NCBI GenBank assembly: GCA_002730675.1
Contig: PCAV01000005.1
Location: forward strand, 1 to 10,885
DNA length: 10,885 nucleotides
Source of the DNA: Rhodospirillaceae bacterium
GTDB taxonomy: Bacteria > Pseudomonadota > Alphaproteobacteria > Thalassobaculales > Thalassobaculaceae
Direction of reading: 5' to 3'
Part shown: piece after piece, positions 1-6,307 of the stretch
How positions within the stretch are numbered: the stretch's first letter is position 1
Layout: each line of letters starts with the position of its first letter
The notes under the pieces: generated by a model
What the model saw: the letters and a program-made list of their open reading frames with translations, nothing else
Database searches by the model: none
What the model was told of the DNA's origin: nothing
Made by a program: the position numbers and the translations under genes

Positions 1-150
1 CGTCTTGATCCCTCTCGAAATACTGACACTGGAGGAACAGGCCTCGGTCTGACAATTGCAAAAGATATATTTCAGAGTCATGGGGGCGATTTACTTTTAA
101 GTGAAGCTTCTCTTGGCGGTCTTCGAGCTACCGTAACATTACCTTTGTAG
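1..150 (+). CDS. Sensor histidine kinase, C-terminal end (partial)
   Basis: The first 49 codons, read from base 1 to a TAG at 148-150, form the end of a histidine-kinase ATP-binding (HATPase_c) domain. The glycine-rich G2 box is clear (GGTGLGLTIAKDI, about residues 11-23), followed by the usual SHGGDL and a closing GGLRATVTLPL strand. The preceding RLDPSRNTDTGG, with its ATP-lid residues, resembles alphaproteobacterial EnvZ-type kinases that pair with OmpR-like regulators; that assignment is an inference from a short fragment. The dimerisation domain with the phospho-accepting His, the N box and any sensor or membrane segments lie outside the window, so the stimulus cannot be told. The gene converges on csaA, with 66 bases between the two stop codons. 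Confidence 0.85.
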   Translation, partial: RLDPSRNTDTGGTGLGLTIAKDIFQSHGGDLLLSEASLGGLRATVTLPL

Positions 151-216
151 AAGAAGTCCAATAGATGATAGATACGAACGTTTGAAAGCCTTGAATTGAC
201 AGCCACTTTTATAAAA

Positions 217-570
217 CTAATAAAGTTTTCCACCATTTGGGACCGGCTTATCGACCGAAGCCAGAACAACCTCCCCCCCGTCATCTGGAAAACCAAGAAC
301 GAGTACTTCACTCATAAACTTCCCAATCTGCTTCGATGGAAAATTCATCACAGCCGCCACTTGCCGACCCACTAAATTTCGCTTTTCGTAGTTCTTCGTA
401 ATTTGTGCCGAAGTTTTTCGTACACCAAACTCATGCCCGAAATCTACCCAGAGTTTGAAAGCCGGTCTCCTAGCCTCAGGAAATTCTTGGACTTCGACGA
501 TTGTACCAACTCTAATTTCCACTTTTTGGAATTCTTCAAACGTTAGTGTCTCTAGAGGTTTACCATTCAT
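217..570 (-). CDS. csaA: CsaA-like tRNA-binding protein
   Basis: This 117-residue protein is a single EMAP-II/Trbp111-type OB-fold, close to the usual CsaA length of about 110. Family marks are RVGTIVEV (20-27), the stretch FPEARRPAFKLWVDFG (30-45), RKTSAQIT (51-58), the GRQVAAVMNFP segment (68-78) and QIGKFMSEVLVLG (81-93). Stand-alone proteins of this family bind tRNA as dimers; CsaA has also been described as having chaperone-like and secretion-related activity in Bacillus, so its cellular role is not settled. The ATG at 568-570 is preceded by GGAG at a somewhat long distance (about 14 bases). It is the last gene of the minus-strand set, 35 bases after the COQ9 gene, and converges with the kinase. 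Proximity to proC is common in alphaproteobacteria. Confidence 0.9.
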   Translation of the reverse strand: MNGKPLETLTFEEFQKVEIRVGTIVEVQEFPEARRPAFKLWVDFGHEFGVRKTSAQITKNYEKRNLVGRQVAAVMNFPSKQIGKFMSEVLVLGFPDDGGEVVLASVDKPVPNGGKLY

Positions 571-605
571 ATAAGTACTTTGCTCTCCAACATCGCCTCG
601 GTTAA

Positions 606-1196
606 TTATCGGTCTTGACCACTATTCTCCATTACCAAGCCAAGTGACTTCGCTATTGATTCAGCCCATTTCAAACGGTCATCTAGAATGCGTGTTGTTG
701 CAGTTATGTCGCTGCGTTCTTCTTTAGACCAAGTCCGCATGCCAAACAAAAAAACTGCTCCCAAACCTTTGATTTTGATATTTCCCCTTATCCCTCGCGT
801 CGAAACCCCCGCCGCTTCCAGGCTAGAGCGCATTGATATTCTTATGGCTTTTGCTGCAACTACGAACATTTTTGGATCTTTCCCAGTGACTTTCAACAGT
901 TCACAAACGCCGTCTTTATAAGGAGCCAAGACATCAAAACGAACCAGCATTATTTCTAAAAGCCTTTCCCTAATCGAAATTCCCGGGTCGAGAATATCAG
1001 GATCTAAATTTGCTAATATCTGTTCATCAATAAATTCTGAAAATGCTTGCAAAAGGCCTACCTTGTCCGAGAACAGCTTTTCAAGCTCCAGCTCCTCAAT
1101 TTCCTGATTTCTAGCCAGAGCCGCAAGTGTAAAATCGCTCCAACCAACATCAGATACTAATTCCATTAAACCTTTAAAAAGTTTTTGTTTATTCAT
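606..1196 (-). CDS. COQ9 family ubiquinone biosynthesis protein
   Basis: The 196-residue protein matches the COQ9 family in length and layout. An N-terminal TetR-like helical region (about 1-50, with DFTLAALARNQEI as the helix-turn-helix-like part) is followed by the COQ9 domain: RERLLEIMLVRFDVLAPYKD (76-95), a helical middle, GIRGNIKIKGLGAVFLFGMR (134-153) and an amphipathic C-terminal end (LDDRLKWAESIAKSLG). COQ9 proteins bind lipids at the membrane and help the COQ7-type hydroxylase reach its ubiquinone intermediate; in bacteria the role is inferred from homology. Despite the TetR-like fold it is not expected to bind DNA. The ATG at 1194-1196 has only a weak AAGA upstream. It lies 33 bases after the proC stop codon on the same strand, so it is probably co-transcribed with proC and csaA. 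Confidence 0.85.
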   Translation of the reverse strand: MNKQKLFKGLMELVSDVGWSDFTLAALARNQEIEELELEKLFSDKVGLLQAFSEFIDEQILANLDPDILDPGISIRERLLEIMLVRFDVLAPYKDGVCELLKVTGKDPKMFVVAAKAIRISMRSSLEAAGVSTRGIRGNIKIKGLGAVFLFGMRTWSKEERSDITATTRILDDRLKWAESIAKSLGLVMENSGQDR

Positions 1197-1229
1197 TCTT
1201 GCCGTTGCAGTTTGTTAAGAGATGCGAAT

Positions 1230-2045
1230 TTATCCTGCCAGCTCCTTTGATCTTTTGGCAGCAGCCTTTATAGCTTCATCAAAAATTGGTTGTATACCAT
1301 CGTCCGACATTAAAACATTCAGAGCTGCCGCTGTTGTCCCACCCGGGCTAGTAACGTTTATTCTAAGTTGGTCAGCCGTTTCCTCGCTCAATCGAGCTAG
1401 CTCACCTGAACCTGATACGGTTGCCCTTGCGAGACGCATAGCTAACTCCGGCGGCAAACCCGACATTGTGCCAGCCTTAGCCATTGCTTCTATAACTAGA
1501 AATACATATGCTGGCCCACTTCCCGATACAGCTGTGACAGCGTCCATGAGTCCTTCGTCATCGATTAACACTGACTCCCCGACAGAGGATAGAAGCTCAC
1601 CACACACTTCTGCCTGCTTTTTTGGAACATTACCATTAGGAACATATACTGTGATCCCACGCATAACAGCAGCGGGAGTATTAGGCATAGCCCTTACAAT
1701 CTGAGCGTATTGACTTAAATGCTTTTCGAAATATTTCAGTGTTTTTCCTGCAGCTATAGACAGAAACGTTGTTTCCTTCCCTATTAGCCTTTTGAAGTCC
1801 GGTAAAGTTTGGTCCATTGTCTGTGGCTTAACCGCAAGAATGACGACCGAGGGAACAATGTTTTCAGGTATTTCTGAGGCGGTTCTTACTATTTTTAAGC
1901 TAGGTATACCCTCAAAAGTCCTGGTTGCTTCTTCGTTAGGTTCCACAACATATATTCCATCATCTATAAAACGGCTTTTAACCCAGCCCGCCAACATAGC
2001 GCCGCCCATCTTTCCGCAACCTATTAAAAATAGCGGTTTTGTCAT
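1230..2045 (-). CDS. proC: Pyrroline-5-carboxylate reductase
   Basis: ProC catalyses the last step of proline synthesis in the cytoplasm, reducing 1-pyrroline-5-carboxylate with NAD(P)H. The 271-residue length is normal. The N-terminal Rossmann domain has the dinucleotide motif GCGKMGGAM (9-17), followed by VVILAVKPQ (67-75) and RAMPNTPAAVMRG (118-130). The C-terminal dimerisation and substrate domain carries TAVSGSGPAYVF (171-182) and the ProC signature VTSPGGTTAAALNVL (221-235). No key residue appears to be lost. The ATG at 2043-2045 lies 6 bases beyond the stop of the YbjN gene, with AGGGGAA just upstream inside that gene's end, so translation is probably coupled. The next gene on the strand encodes the COQ9 protein. 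Confidence 0.97.
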   Translation of the reverse strand: MTKPLFLIGCGKMGGAMLAGWVKSRFIDDGIYVVEPNEEATRTFEGIPSLKIVRTASEIPENIVPSVVILAVKPQTMDQTLPDFKRLIGKETTFLSIAAGKTLKYFEKHLSQYAQIVRAMPNTPAAVMRGITVYVPNGNVPKKQAEVCGELLSSVGESVLIDDEGLMDAVTAVSGSGPAYVFLVIEAMAKAGTMSGLPPELAMRLARATVSGSGELARLSEETADQLRINVTSPGGTTAAALNVLMSDDGIQPIFDEAIKAAAKRSKELAG

Positions 2046-2051
2046 TTTTAC

Positions 2052-2555
2052 TTAAGCTTCCCCTGCAACATCAATGAGAGCAGCATTCAACGCTTCGTTT
2101 GCTGTTTTACCACCCCATACCACAAACTGAAAGGCCGGATAATATCGGTCTGACTCACTAACCGAAACGTCAACCAAATCTTCGAGTTGTTCAACACTCG
2201 CTGGGCCCGCACCTCTTAAAAGTAATGTGTGCCTAAACATAGGCGTTCCATCTTCAGATGACAAATCGAAATGTCCTAACCACAGTTTTTCATTTATGAG
2301 AGCAAGTAAATGATGAACCCCGGAATAGCTTTGGATATCAACCCTTGTTTCAAAAACACATGAGAAGTGAAGTGCGCCCATCTCCTCTTGCCAAAGAAAA
2401 AATAGCCTGTAATTGCACCATCTCCCATTTATTTCAACAGCTAACTCGTTTAATCCTGTCCGCTCATGCGGCCAGTCATTTGCACCAACAATTTCAACTA
2501 ACAACTCGAGTGGATTATTTGAGCTGTGTTCTGAGTCAACATAACTAACAGACAT
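2052..2555 (-). CDS. YbjN domain-containing protein
   Basis: This 167-residue soluble protein belongs to the YbjN family, whose fold resembles type III secretion chaperones (CesT/Tir-like). The alphaproteobacterial form is recognised by LWLGHFDL (91-98), MFRHTLLLRG (106-115) and DRYYPAFQFVVWGGK (136-150). No signal peptide or membrane helix is seen. The biochemical function is unknown; E. coli YbjN has been linked to motility, fimbriae and stress traits, which need not carry over here. The start at 2553-2555 is well supported by a strong GGAGGT Shine-Dalgarno (plus-strand ACCTCC at 2561-2566) five bases away. The gene ends 6 bases before proC, an arrangement frequent in this class, and a 178-base spacer separates it from ubiK. 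Confidence 0.88.
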   Translation of the reverse strand: MSVSYVDSEHSSNNPLELLVEIVGANDWPHERTGLNELAVEINGRWCNYRLFFLWQEEMGALHFSCVFETRVDIQSYSGVHHLLALINEKLWLGHFDLSSEDGTPMFRHTLLLRGAGPASVEQLEDLVDVSVSESDRYYPAFQFVVWGGKTANEALNAALIDVAGEA

Positions 2556-2650
2556 TAGTCACCTCCGCTGCACTACCAAGATCCAGTATGAACCAGGCAC
2601 AGGGTAGTCCAAAACCCGACATCTACTACATCAAGTTACAATCTCATAAT

Positions 2651-2666
2651 GTTGAGGTGTGTCAAC
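2651..2666. repeat. Short inverted repeat over the TTGACA element
   Basis: GTTGA (2651-2655) and TCAAC (2662-2666) form a 5-bp inverted repeat with a 6-base centre. On the minus strand it overlaps the candidate TTGACA -35 element, a position where an operator could act. With arms this short it may be chance. Confidence 0.3.
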
Positions 2667-2672
2667 CCCTAA

Positions 2673-2698
2673 CATACAAGATTTAGTATAATTGTATG
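2673..2698. repeat. Inverted repeat CATACAA-N12-TTGTATG
   Basis: The arms CATACAA (2673-2679) and TTGTATG (2692-2698) match perfectly over 7 bp around an AT-rich 12-base centre. The arm-to-arm spacing would suit a dimeric regulator binding adjacent major grooves. It sits just upstream, on the minus strand, of the possible YbjN promoter. No T-tract follows on either strand, so it is not a classic terminator. Confidence 0.4.
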
Positions 2699-2704
2699 CT
2701 GAAG

Positions 2705-2724
2705 ATCTCTGCGTCAGCTGAGAT
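2705..2724 (-). repeat. Imperfect stem-loop just downstream of ubiK
   Basis: On the minus strand ATCTC pairs with GAGAT, then an A-A mismatch, then GC pairs with GC around a TGAC tetraloop. It lies about 9 bases after the ubiK stop codon. No run of T follows, so it may stabilise the 3' end of the ubiK transcript rather than terminate it; this is an inference from pairing alone. Confidence 0.35.
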
Positions 2725-2733
2725 TACTAACAA

Positions 2734-3057
2734 CTAACTCTTTTTACTTCGGGAAGGTGATTTCTTTGTTTTGACTTTACTGACGGGAGGACGACTTTTG
2801 GCCCCTGATTTTGCCAAGAGTTTCTTCTCAATATGGTCAAGACGCTCATTCATCTTTTCTTGTTCTTCTCGCGCTCTTTGAGCAAGCGAACGAACAGCGT
2901 CGAATTCTTCACGTGCCACCCACCCCTTTTCACTCAAAAATCTCTCCACGCGCTGCTGAATAAGCTGCTCCAGCTCAGTTTTTGCTCCTGCGGCCATTGA
3001 CATTGCGCCATTGGCTAAACGAGCTATGTCACCTAGAAGGCGGTTACTAGATTGCAT
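2734..3057 (-). CDS. ubiK: Ubiquinone biosynthesis accessory factor UbiK (BMFP family)
   Basis: This 107-residue protein is a BMFP/UbiK-type protein (membrane fusogenic activity family). The N-terminal part (RLLGDIARLANGAMSMAAG, 6-24) is an amphipathic segment with the family's small-residue pattern. It is followed by ELEQLIQQRVERFLSEKGWV (28-47) and the hallmark VAREEFDAVRSLAQRAREE (47-65), which leads into a heptad-like coiled coil to about residue 83. The tail (84-107) is rich in Lys, Arg and Ser, as in many alphaproteobacterial members. In E. coli UbiK assists the soluble Ubi complex in aerobic ubiquinone synthesis together with UbiJ and forms coiled-coil oligomers; the role here is by homology. 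The ATG at 3055-3057 has a GAGGAA ribosome-binding site upstream. It is transcribed away from hldD. Confidence 0.85.
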   Translation of the reverse strand: MQSSNRLLGDIARLANGAMSMAAGAKTELEQLIQQRVERFLSEKGWVAREEFDAVRSLAQRAREEQEKMNERLDHIEKKLLAKSGAKSRPPVSKVKTKKSPSRSKKS

Positions 3058-3215
3058 ACGTATTCCTCACGTTGGATGTTTGGCTCTTTAAAACACTAGG
3101 AGTATTTAACCATAAATCAACAAAAAATTGTTTGATTGAATTGCTTTGATGACCAAAAAACTATTTCACCTTTTAATTTGATGCTATTAGTGATGCTGTA
3201 GAGGGGTATAACGCA
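3058..3215. promoter_or_regulatory. Divergent promoter region between ubiK and hldD
   Basis: This 158-base AT-rich spacer separates divergently transcribed genes and must hold the start signals for at least the plus-strand hldD series unless transcription enters from afar. I could not pick out a convincing -35/-10 pair on either strand. Recognisable ribosome-binding sites sit at its edges: GAGGAA for ubiK on the minus strand and GAGGGG (3201-3206) for hldD on the plus strand. A weak palindrome with AACAA and TTGTT arms around AAAA lies at about 3118-3131. Confidence 0.4.
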
Positions 3216-4205
3216 ATGTATGTGATTACAGGGGGAGCGGGGTTCATTGGATCTAATCTTGTTGCTGCCCTATGCGACCACGGCCATTCAAACAAAATTG
3301 TAATAGTAGACAATCTAGGAATAGATCAGAAATGGAGAAACATAGCTAATCATTTAGTCTACGGCATAATATCCCCTACACAACTAGATGCATTTCTCGC
3401 GGAAAGTAAAAAAGAAATCGAGATGGTATTTCACCTTGGAGCTGTGTCGTCAACAACTGAGATTGATGTAGACCTTATACTTGAAAATAATCTTCGACTT
3501 TCCACCCGACTATGGAGATGGTCTGCAGAAAACAAGGTCCCTTTTCTTTTTGCCTCCTCAGCGGCTACGTATGGAAACGGTGAAAATGGGTTTGATGACA
3601 ATTTAACCTCAGATCAATTGGCTGGTTTAAAACCCTTAAACCCCTATGGCTGGAGCAAACATTTTTTTGATCGTTGGGTAACTTCTAGGGTAGAGAATGG
3701 CGATAGCCTCCCACCTCAATGGGTTGGTTTAAAATTCTTTAATGTCTATGGCCCAAATGAAGGCCATAAAGGGACCCAGAGTAGCCTTATCAATCAACTG
3801 TACCCAAAAATAATTAGTGGCTTACCCTCAGTATTATTTAAGTCTCATAGGACTGGTATTCTGGATGGCGAACAACGACGGGATTTTATTTGGGTGGATG
3901 ATTGCATCGAAGTGATACTATGGTTTCTTGCTAACAGAAATATTTCTGGATTATTTAATGTTGGAACCGGTGAAGCACGAACTTTTAAAGACCTCACTCT
4001 AAACGTCTACGCCAATCTCAAGGTGGAACCAAATATAGAATTCATAGATACACCCCCAAGCATTGAAAAACATTATCAATATTTTACCGAAGCTTCATTG
4101 AAGAAGCTTCGCAAAGCCGGTTTTTCTAGAAATTTCACCTCTCTAGAGGAAGGCGTAAAGAAATATATAACAAACTTTCTTAGCACTAATGATCCATATA
4201 AATAG
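3216..4205 (+). CDS. hldD: ADP-glyceromanno-heptose 6-epimerase
   Basis: HldD (RfaD) converts ADP-D-glycero-beta-D-manno-heptose to the L-glycero form, the last step in making the activated heptose for the LPS inner core. The 329-residue length suits this extended short-chain dehydrogenase. Seen in the sequence are the NAD(P)-binding TGGAGFIGSN (5-14), SSAATYG (114-120), the catalytic YGWSK (Y144, K148), FFNVYGPNE followed by GHKG (174-186), which is typical of HldD, and RRDFIWVDD (221-229). The ATG at 3216 follows a GAGGGG ribosome-binding site at 9 bases. The stop is 2 bases before lgt, so the two are probably co-transcribed and translationally coupled. The presence of the gene implies heptose-containing LPS. 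Confidence 0.94.
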   Translation: MYVITGGAGFIGSNLVAALCDHGHSNKIVIVDNLGIDQKWRNIANHLVYGIISPTQLDAFLAESKKEIEMVFHLGAVSSTTEIDVDLILENNLRLSTRLWRWSAENKVPFLFASSAATYGNGENGFDDNLTSDQLAGLKPLNPYGWSKHFFDRWVTSRVENGDSLPPQWVGLKFFNVYGPNEGHKGTQSSLINQLYPKIISGLPSVLFKSHRTGILDGEQRRDFIWVDDCIEVILWFLANRNISGLFNVGTGEARTFKDLTLNVYANLKVEPNIEFIDTPPSIEKHYQYFTEASLKKLRKAGFSRNFTSLEEGVKKYITNFLSTNDPYK

Positions 4206-4207
4206 TT

Positions 4208-5017
4208 ATGTATTACAATTTAAACGATTTTCTTTTAGATCCCATAGCCCTAGAAATTGGACCGATAGTAGTCCGCTGGTACGCTTTGGCTTACATAGCC
4301 GGCTTGTTTTTGGGTTGGCGTTACTGCGCTCTTTTACTAAGAAGAGCTCCATTTGTAATGGGGCCACAACAACTAGAAGATTTGCTTTTCTATGTCACAA
4401 TTGGTGTAATTATTGGGGGTCGCTTGGGTTACGTATTATTCTATAATCCAATCTACTTTTTTTACAATCCGCAGGAAATCCTGATGATATGGCGTGGCGG
4501 CATGTCCTTTCATGGCGGCCTTTTGGGGGTTTTTGGTGTTGGAATAATAATTTCCTATAAAAAAAATATAGCTTTATTACCACTAACTGACCTATTGGCT
4601 GTGGCTGCCCCTATCGGGCTTTTCTTTGGTAGAGTAGCAAATTTTATAAATGGAGAGCTTTTTGGTCGCGTGAGCAATGCGCCATGGGCTGTAATCTTTC
4701 CAAATGGAGGGCCATTACCACGACATCCTAGTCAGCTTTATGAAGCTGCTTTAGAGGGCCTTTTGCTCTTCACGCTTCTCAGCGTATTAGCATTTTTTAC
4801 CAAAGTTAGACATTGTCCGGGCATTTTAACATCCATATTTTTAATTGGTTACGGAACAACTAGGGCAATGGTTGAATTTTTCCGAGAGCCTGACCCCCAA
4901 CTTGGCTTTTTCATAGAATATTTCACAATGGGTCACCTACTTTGCCTACCAATGATAGTTGTTGGGATAATATTGTTTAGATACTCCATAAAATACCAAT
5001 CGGGCCTCAATGACTGA
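4208..5017 (+). CDS. lgt: Prolipoprotein diacylglyceryl transferase
   Basis: Lgt is an inner-membrane enzyme that moves a diacylglyceryl group from phosphatidylglycerol to the lipobox cysteine of prolipoproteins, the first step of lipoprotein maturation. The 269 residues contain about seven hydrophobic segments, as expected. Family motifs are GGRLGYVLFYN (70-80), WRGGMSFHGGLLG (95-107, with the essential His at 102), the Lgt signature GRVANFINGELFG (141-153, with Arg142), PRHPSQLYEA (161-170) and RAMVEFFREPD (219-229). There is no clear Shine-Dalgarno; the ATG lies 2 bases after the hldD stop, which suggests reinitiation. The end overlaps the start of the midA remnant by 8 bases. Its action on the predicted lipoprotein encoded at 6292-7182 is a natural inference. 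Confidence 0.97.
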   Translation: MYYNLNDFLLDPIALEIGPIVVRWYALAYIAGLFLGWRYCALLLRRAPFVMGPQQLEDLLFYVTIGVIIGGRLGYVLFYNPIYFFYNPQEILMIWRGGMSFHGGLLGVFGVGIIISYKKNIALLPLTDLLAVAAPIGLFFGRVANFINGELFGRVSNAPWAVIFPNGGPLPRHPSQLYEAALEGLLLFTLLSVLAFFTKVRHCPGILTSIFLIGYGTTRAMVEFFREPDPQLGFFIEYFTMGHLLCLPMIVVGIILFRYSIKYQSGLND

Positions 5018-5420
5018 AACCTTACGACGCCTAGTGATAAGTAAAATTCAAAAGATCGAGCTAAAGACTTTAGCAGAATTTATGGCCGAGCTACTCCATA
5101 ACAAAAATTTTGGTTATTACGCGACAAGAGATCCTCTAGGCTCAATCGGAGACTGCACAACAACGCGAGAGATACCTCAGATCTTTGGCGAATTAACCGG
5201 GCTACGGGTCTTACATCCTCTTCAACAACGAGAATTTTTGATTACGATGAGAATAAACGAGCGTGCTGAACGTTAAAAGCATGGTTCCGTAACACAACAG
5301 ATTAATGATATTGATATCGCCATGAAGTGTTTAACTGATAGAAAAGAAATGGCGGAAATTTTTAAAGTAATCGGATTCACACCAAAAGACTTTACGACTC
5401 CACCAGGAAACATGAATTAA
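5010..5420 (+). pseudogene. midA: MidA-family methyltransferase remnant: internal deletion plus nonsense codon
   Basis: The reading frame starts with ATG 5010, overlapping the lgt end by 8 bases as intact midA genes often do. Residues 1 to about 64 match the MidA/NDUFAF7 N-terminus: LAEFMAELL, NFGYYATRDPLGSIGD and EIPQIFGELTGL. Straight after it the sequence resembles the family's far C-terminus (PLQQREFLITMRINERAER). A TAA at 5274-5276 interrupts it. The same frame then continues with HGSVTQQ, MKCLTDRKEMAEIFKVIGF and PPG to the TAA at 5418-5420. About 136 sense codons remain, against some 350-370 in the family, so roughly 220 are missing, including the whole AdoMet-binding core. Conserved spots have drifted (usual GDF and APEIS against GDC and TREIP). 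Intact MidA is a SAM-dependent protein methyltransferase linked to complex I assembly in mitochondria. A non-catalytic residual peptide cannot be excluded. Confidence 0.85.
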
Positions 5421-5448
5421 CTTAATTTAAAAGCGAAAAGGAAAAACT

Positions 5449-6210
5449 TTGTTTAGATTAGACGCTTTGAACCAACAAGCTGTTTGCCATGGTTTTTTTT
5501 CTAGAAAAGGCGGTGTAAGCAATGGCCTTTATGGGTCACTAAATTGTGGCCTAGGCTCCAAGGATAATAAAGAATCCGTTGACGCGAATAGAGAGGAAGC
5601 CATGAGGCAGCTTGGTTTACCACTAACAGCACTTCGAACATGCTTTCAGCACCACAGTGCTGATGCACTCTTAGTAGATGATAATATGAATAATACAATG
5701 TCACTAAAGGCAGATGGTTTGGTCACAGCAACACGTGGAATAGCCTTAGGTATTTTAACGGCTGACTGTGGACCTGTGCTTTTTGCCGACCCAATTGCAA
5801 AAGTGATTGGAGCTGCCCATGCAGGATGGAGAGGAGCATTAAGCGGCATTCTCGAAAATACGGTAAGAAAAATGTGCGAGTGTGGGGCAAGCCCGTTGAA
5901 TATTATAGCTGGGTTAGGCCCGATGATAGGTCCAAAATCCTACGAGGTTGGACCTGAGTTCCGCAAAGCCTTTTTAGATAATTCCCCAAAAAATTCGCGA
6001 TTTTTTTCGTCAACTTCCCGCAGTGGGTATCATTTGTTCGATCTCCCAAGCTATATTCAGCATCGGATAGAGCTAATTGGAATTAAAATTATTGGTTCGC
6101 TTGGTAAAGACACTTATCAAGATGGAGAAAATTTTTTTAGCTATCGACGCGCATGCCATCAAAATGAGACAGACTACGGACGTCTCCTCTCAACTATAGT
6201 TCTTCGATAG
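5449..6210 (+). CDS. pgeF: Peptidoglycan editing factor / laccase-domain protein
   Basis: This 253-residue protein is of the PgeF (YfiH, formerly polyphenol oxidase) family. Clear marks are HGFFSRKGGVSNGLYGSLN (14-32), QHHSADAL (67-74), LTADCGPVLFAD (103-114), AAHAGWRGALSGILENTV (122-139) and GLGPMIGPKSYEVG (155-168). The metal-site residues are a His at 68 or 69, Cys107 and His124. In E. coli PgeF hydrolyses wrongly incorporated L-Ser from muropeptide precursors and so protects peptidoglycan composition; other members act on purine nucleosides, so the substrate here is inferred. Translation most likely starts at TTG 5449, which has AAGG eight bases or so upstream; no better ATG is available before the conserved HGFFSR. 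It follows the midA remnant by 28 bases and is probably in the lgt operon. Confidence 0.93.
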   Translation: MFRLDALNQQAVCHGFFSRKGGVSNGLYGSLNCGLGSKDNKESVDANREEAMRQLGLPLTALRTCFQHHSADALLVDDNMNNTMSLKADGLVTATRGIALGILTADCGPVLFADPIAKVIGAAHAGWRGALSGILENTVRKMCECGASPLNIIAGLGPMIGPKSYEVGPEFRKAFLDNSPKNSRFFSSTSRSGYHLFDLPSYIQHRIELIGIKIIGSLGKDTYQDGENFFSYRRACHQNETDYGRLLSTIVLR

Positions 6211-6238
6211 CAAATTATTCCAGAGTGGTGACCCTAAA

Positions 6239-6307
6239 ATGCCTCATCTTTATATATTTTTGTTTGCATTTTTAATCGGCGGTTTGAGCACGTGCGTACT
6301 AATGTAA
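6239..6307 (+). other. Possible short hydrophobic leader ORF before the lipoprotein gene
   Basis: ATG 6239 opens a 22-codon frame, MPHLYIFLFAFLIGGLSTC with four more codons before TAA 6305-6307. Its product would be almost wholly hydrophobic, with an LSTC that looks like a lipobox. It overlaps the GTG start of the following gene in another frame, so it could act as a coupling leader, or be chance. The ribosome-binding site is weak. There is no independent support that it is translated. Confidence 0.2.

Larger units (their letters stand above)
2556..2733 (-). promoter_or_regulatory. Spacer before the YbjN-proC gene set, possible promoter
   Basis: The 178 bases between ubiK and the YbjN gene hold no credible ORF. 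Read on the minus strand there is a perfect TTGACA (2660-2665) that could serve as a -35 element, about 95 bases upstream of the YbjN start. The hexamer 17 bases further on (ATTGTA, 2637-2642) is a poor -10, so this is only a candidate. The spacer also contains several inverted repeats, listed separately. A promoter here would allow YbjN-proC-COQ9-csaA to be expressed independently of ubiK. Confidence 0.25.

Noticed and set aside
213-229. AAAACT-AATAA-AGTTTT inverted repeat at the convergent kinase/csaA junction, as a terminator
   Set aside because: The stem is nearly all A-T, overlaps the csaA stop codon, and neither strand has a T-tract after it.
1222-1704. 160-codon open frame on the plus strand opposite proC
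   Set aside because: It lies wholly antisense to a clear proC with all motifs intact, and its translation shows no recognisable domain; the frame is a shadow.
2687-2692. Perfect TATAAT on the plus strand as a promoter -10
   Set aside because: No -35 lies at the right distance (AACCCC is found at 17 bases), and the nearest plus-strand gene starts over 500 bases away beyond ubiK.
4189-4446. 85-codon plus-strand frame across the hldD-lgt junction
   Set aside because: It overlaps the well-supported ends of hldD and lgt in another frame and has no family features.
5010-5276. Treating 5010-5276 as an intact small 88-residue gene
   Set aside because: The product matches the start and end of a much longer methyltransferase family with the core missing, and the same frame continues with family sequence after the TAA.
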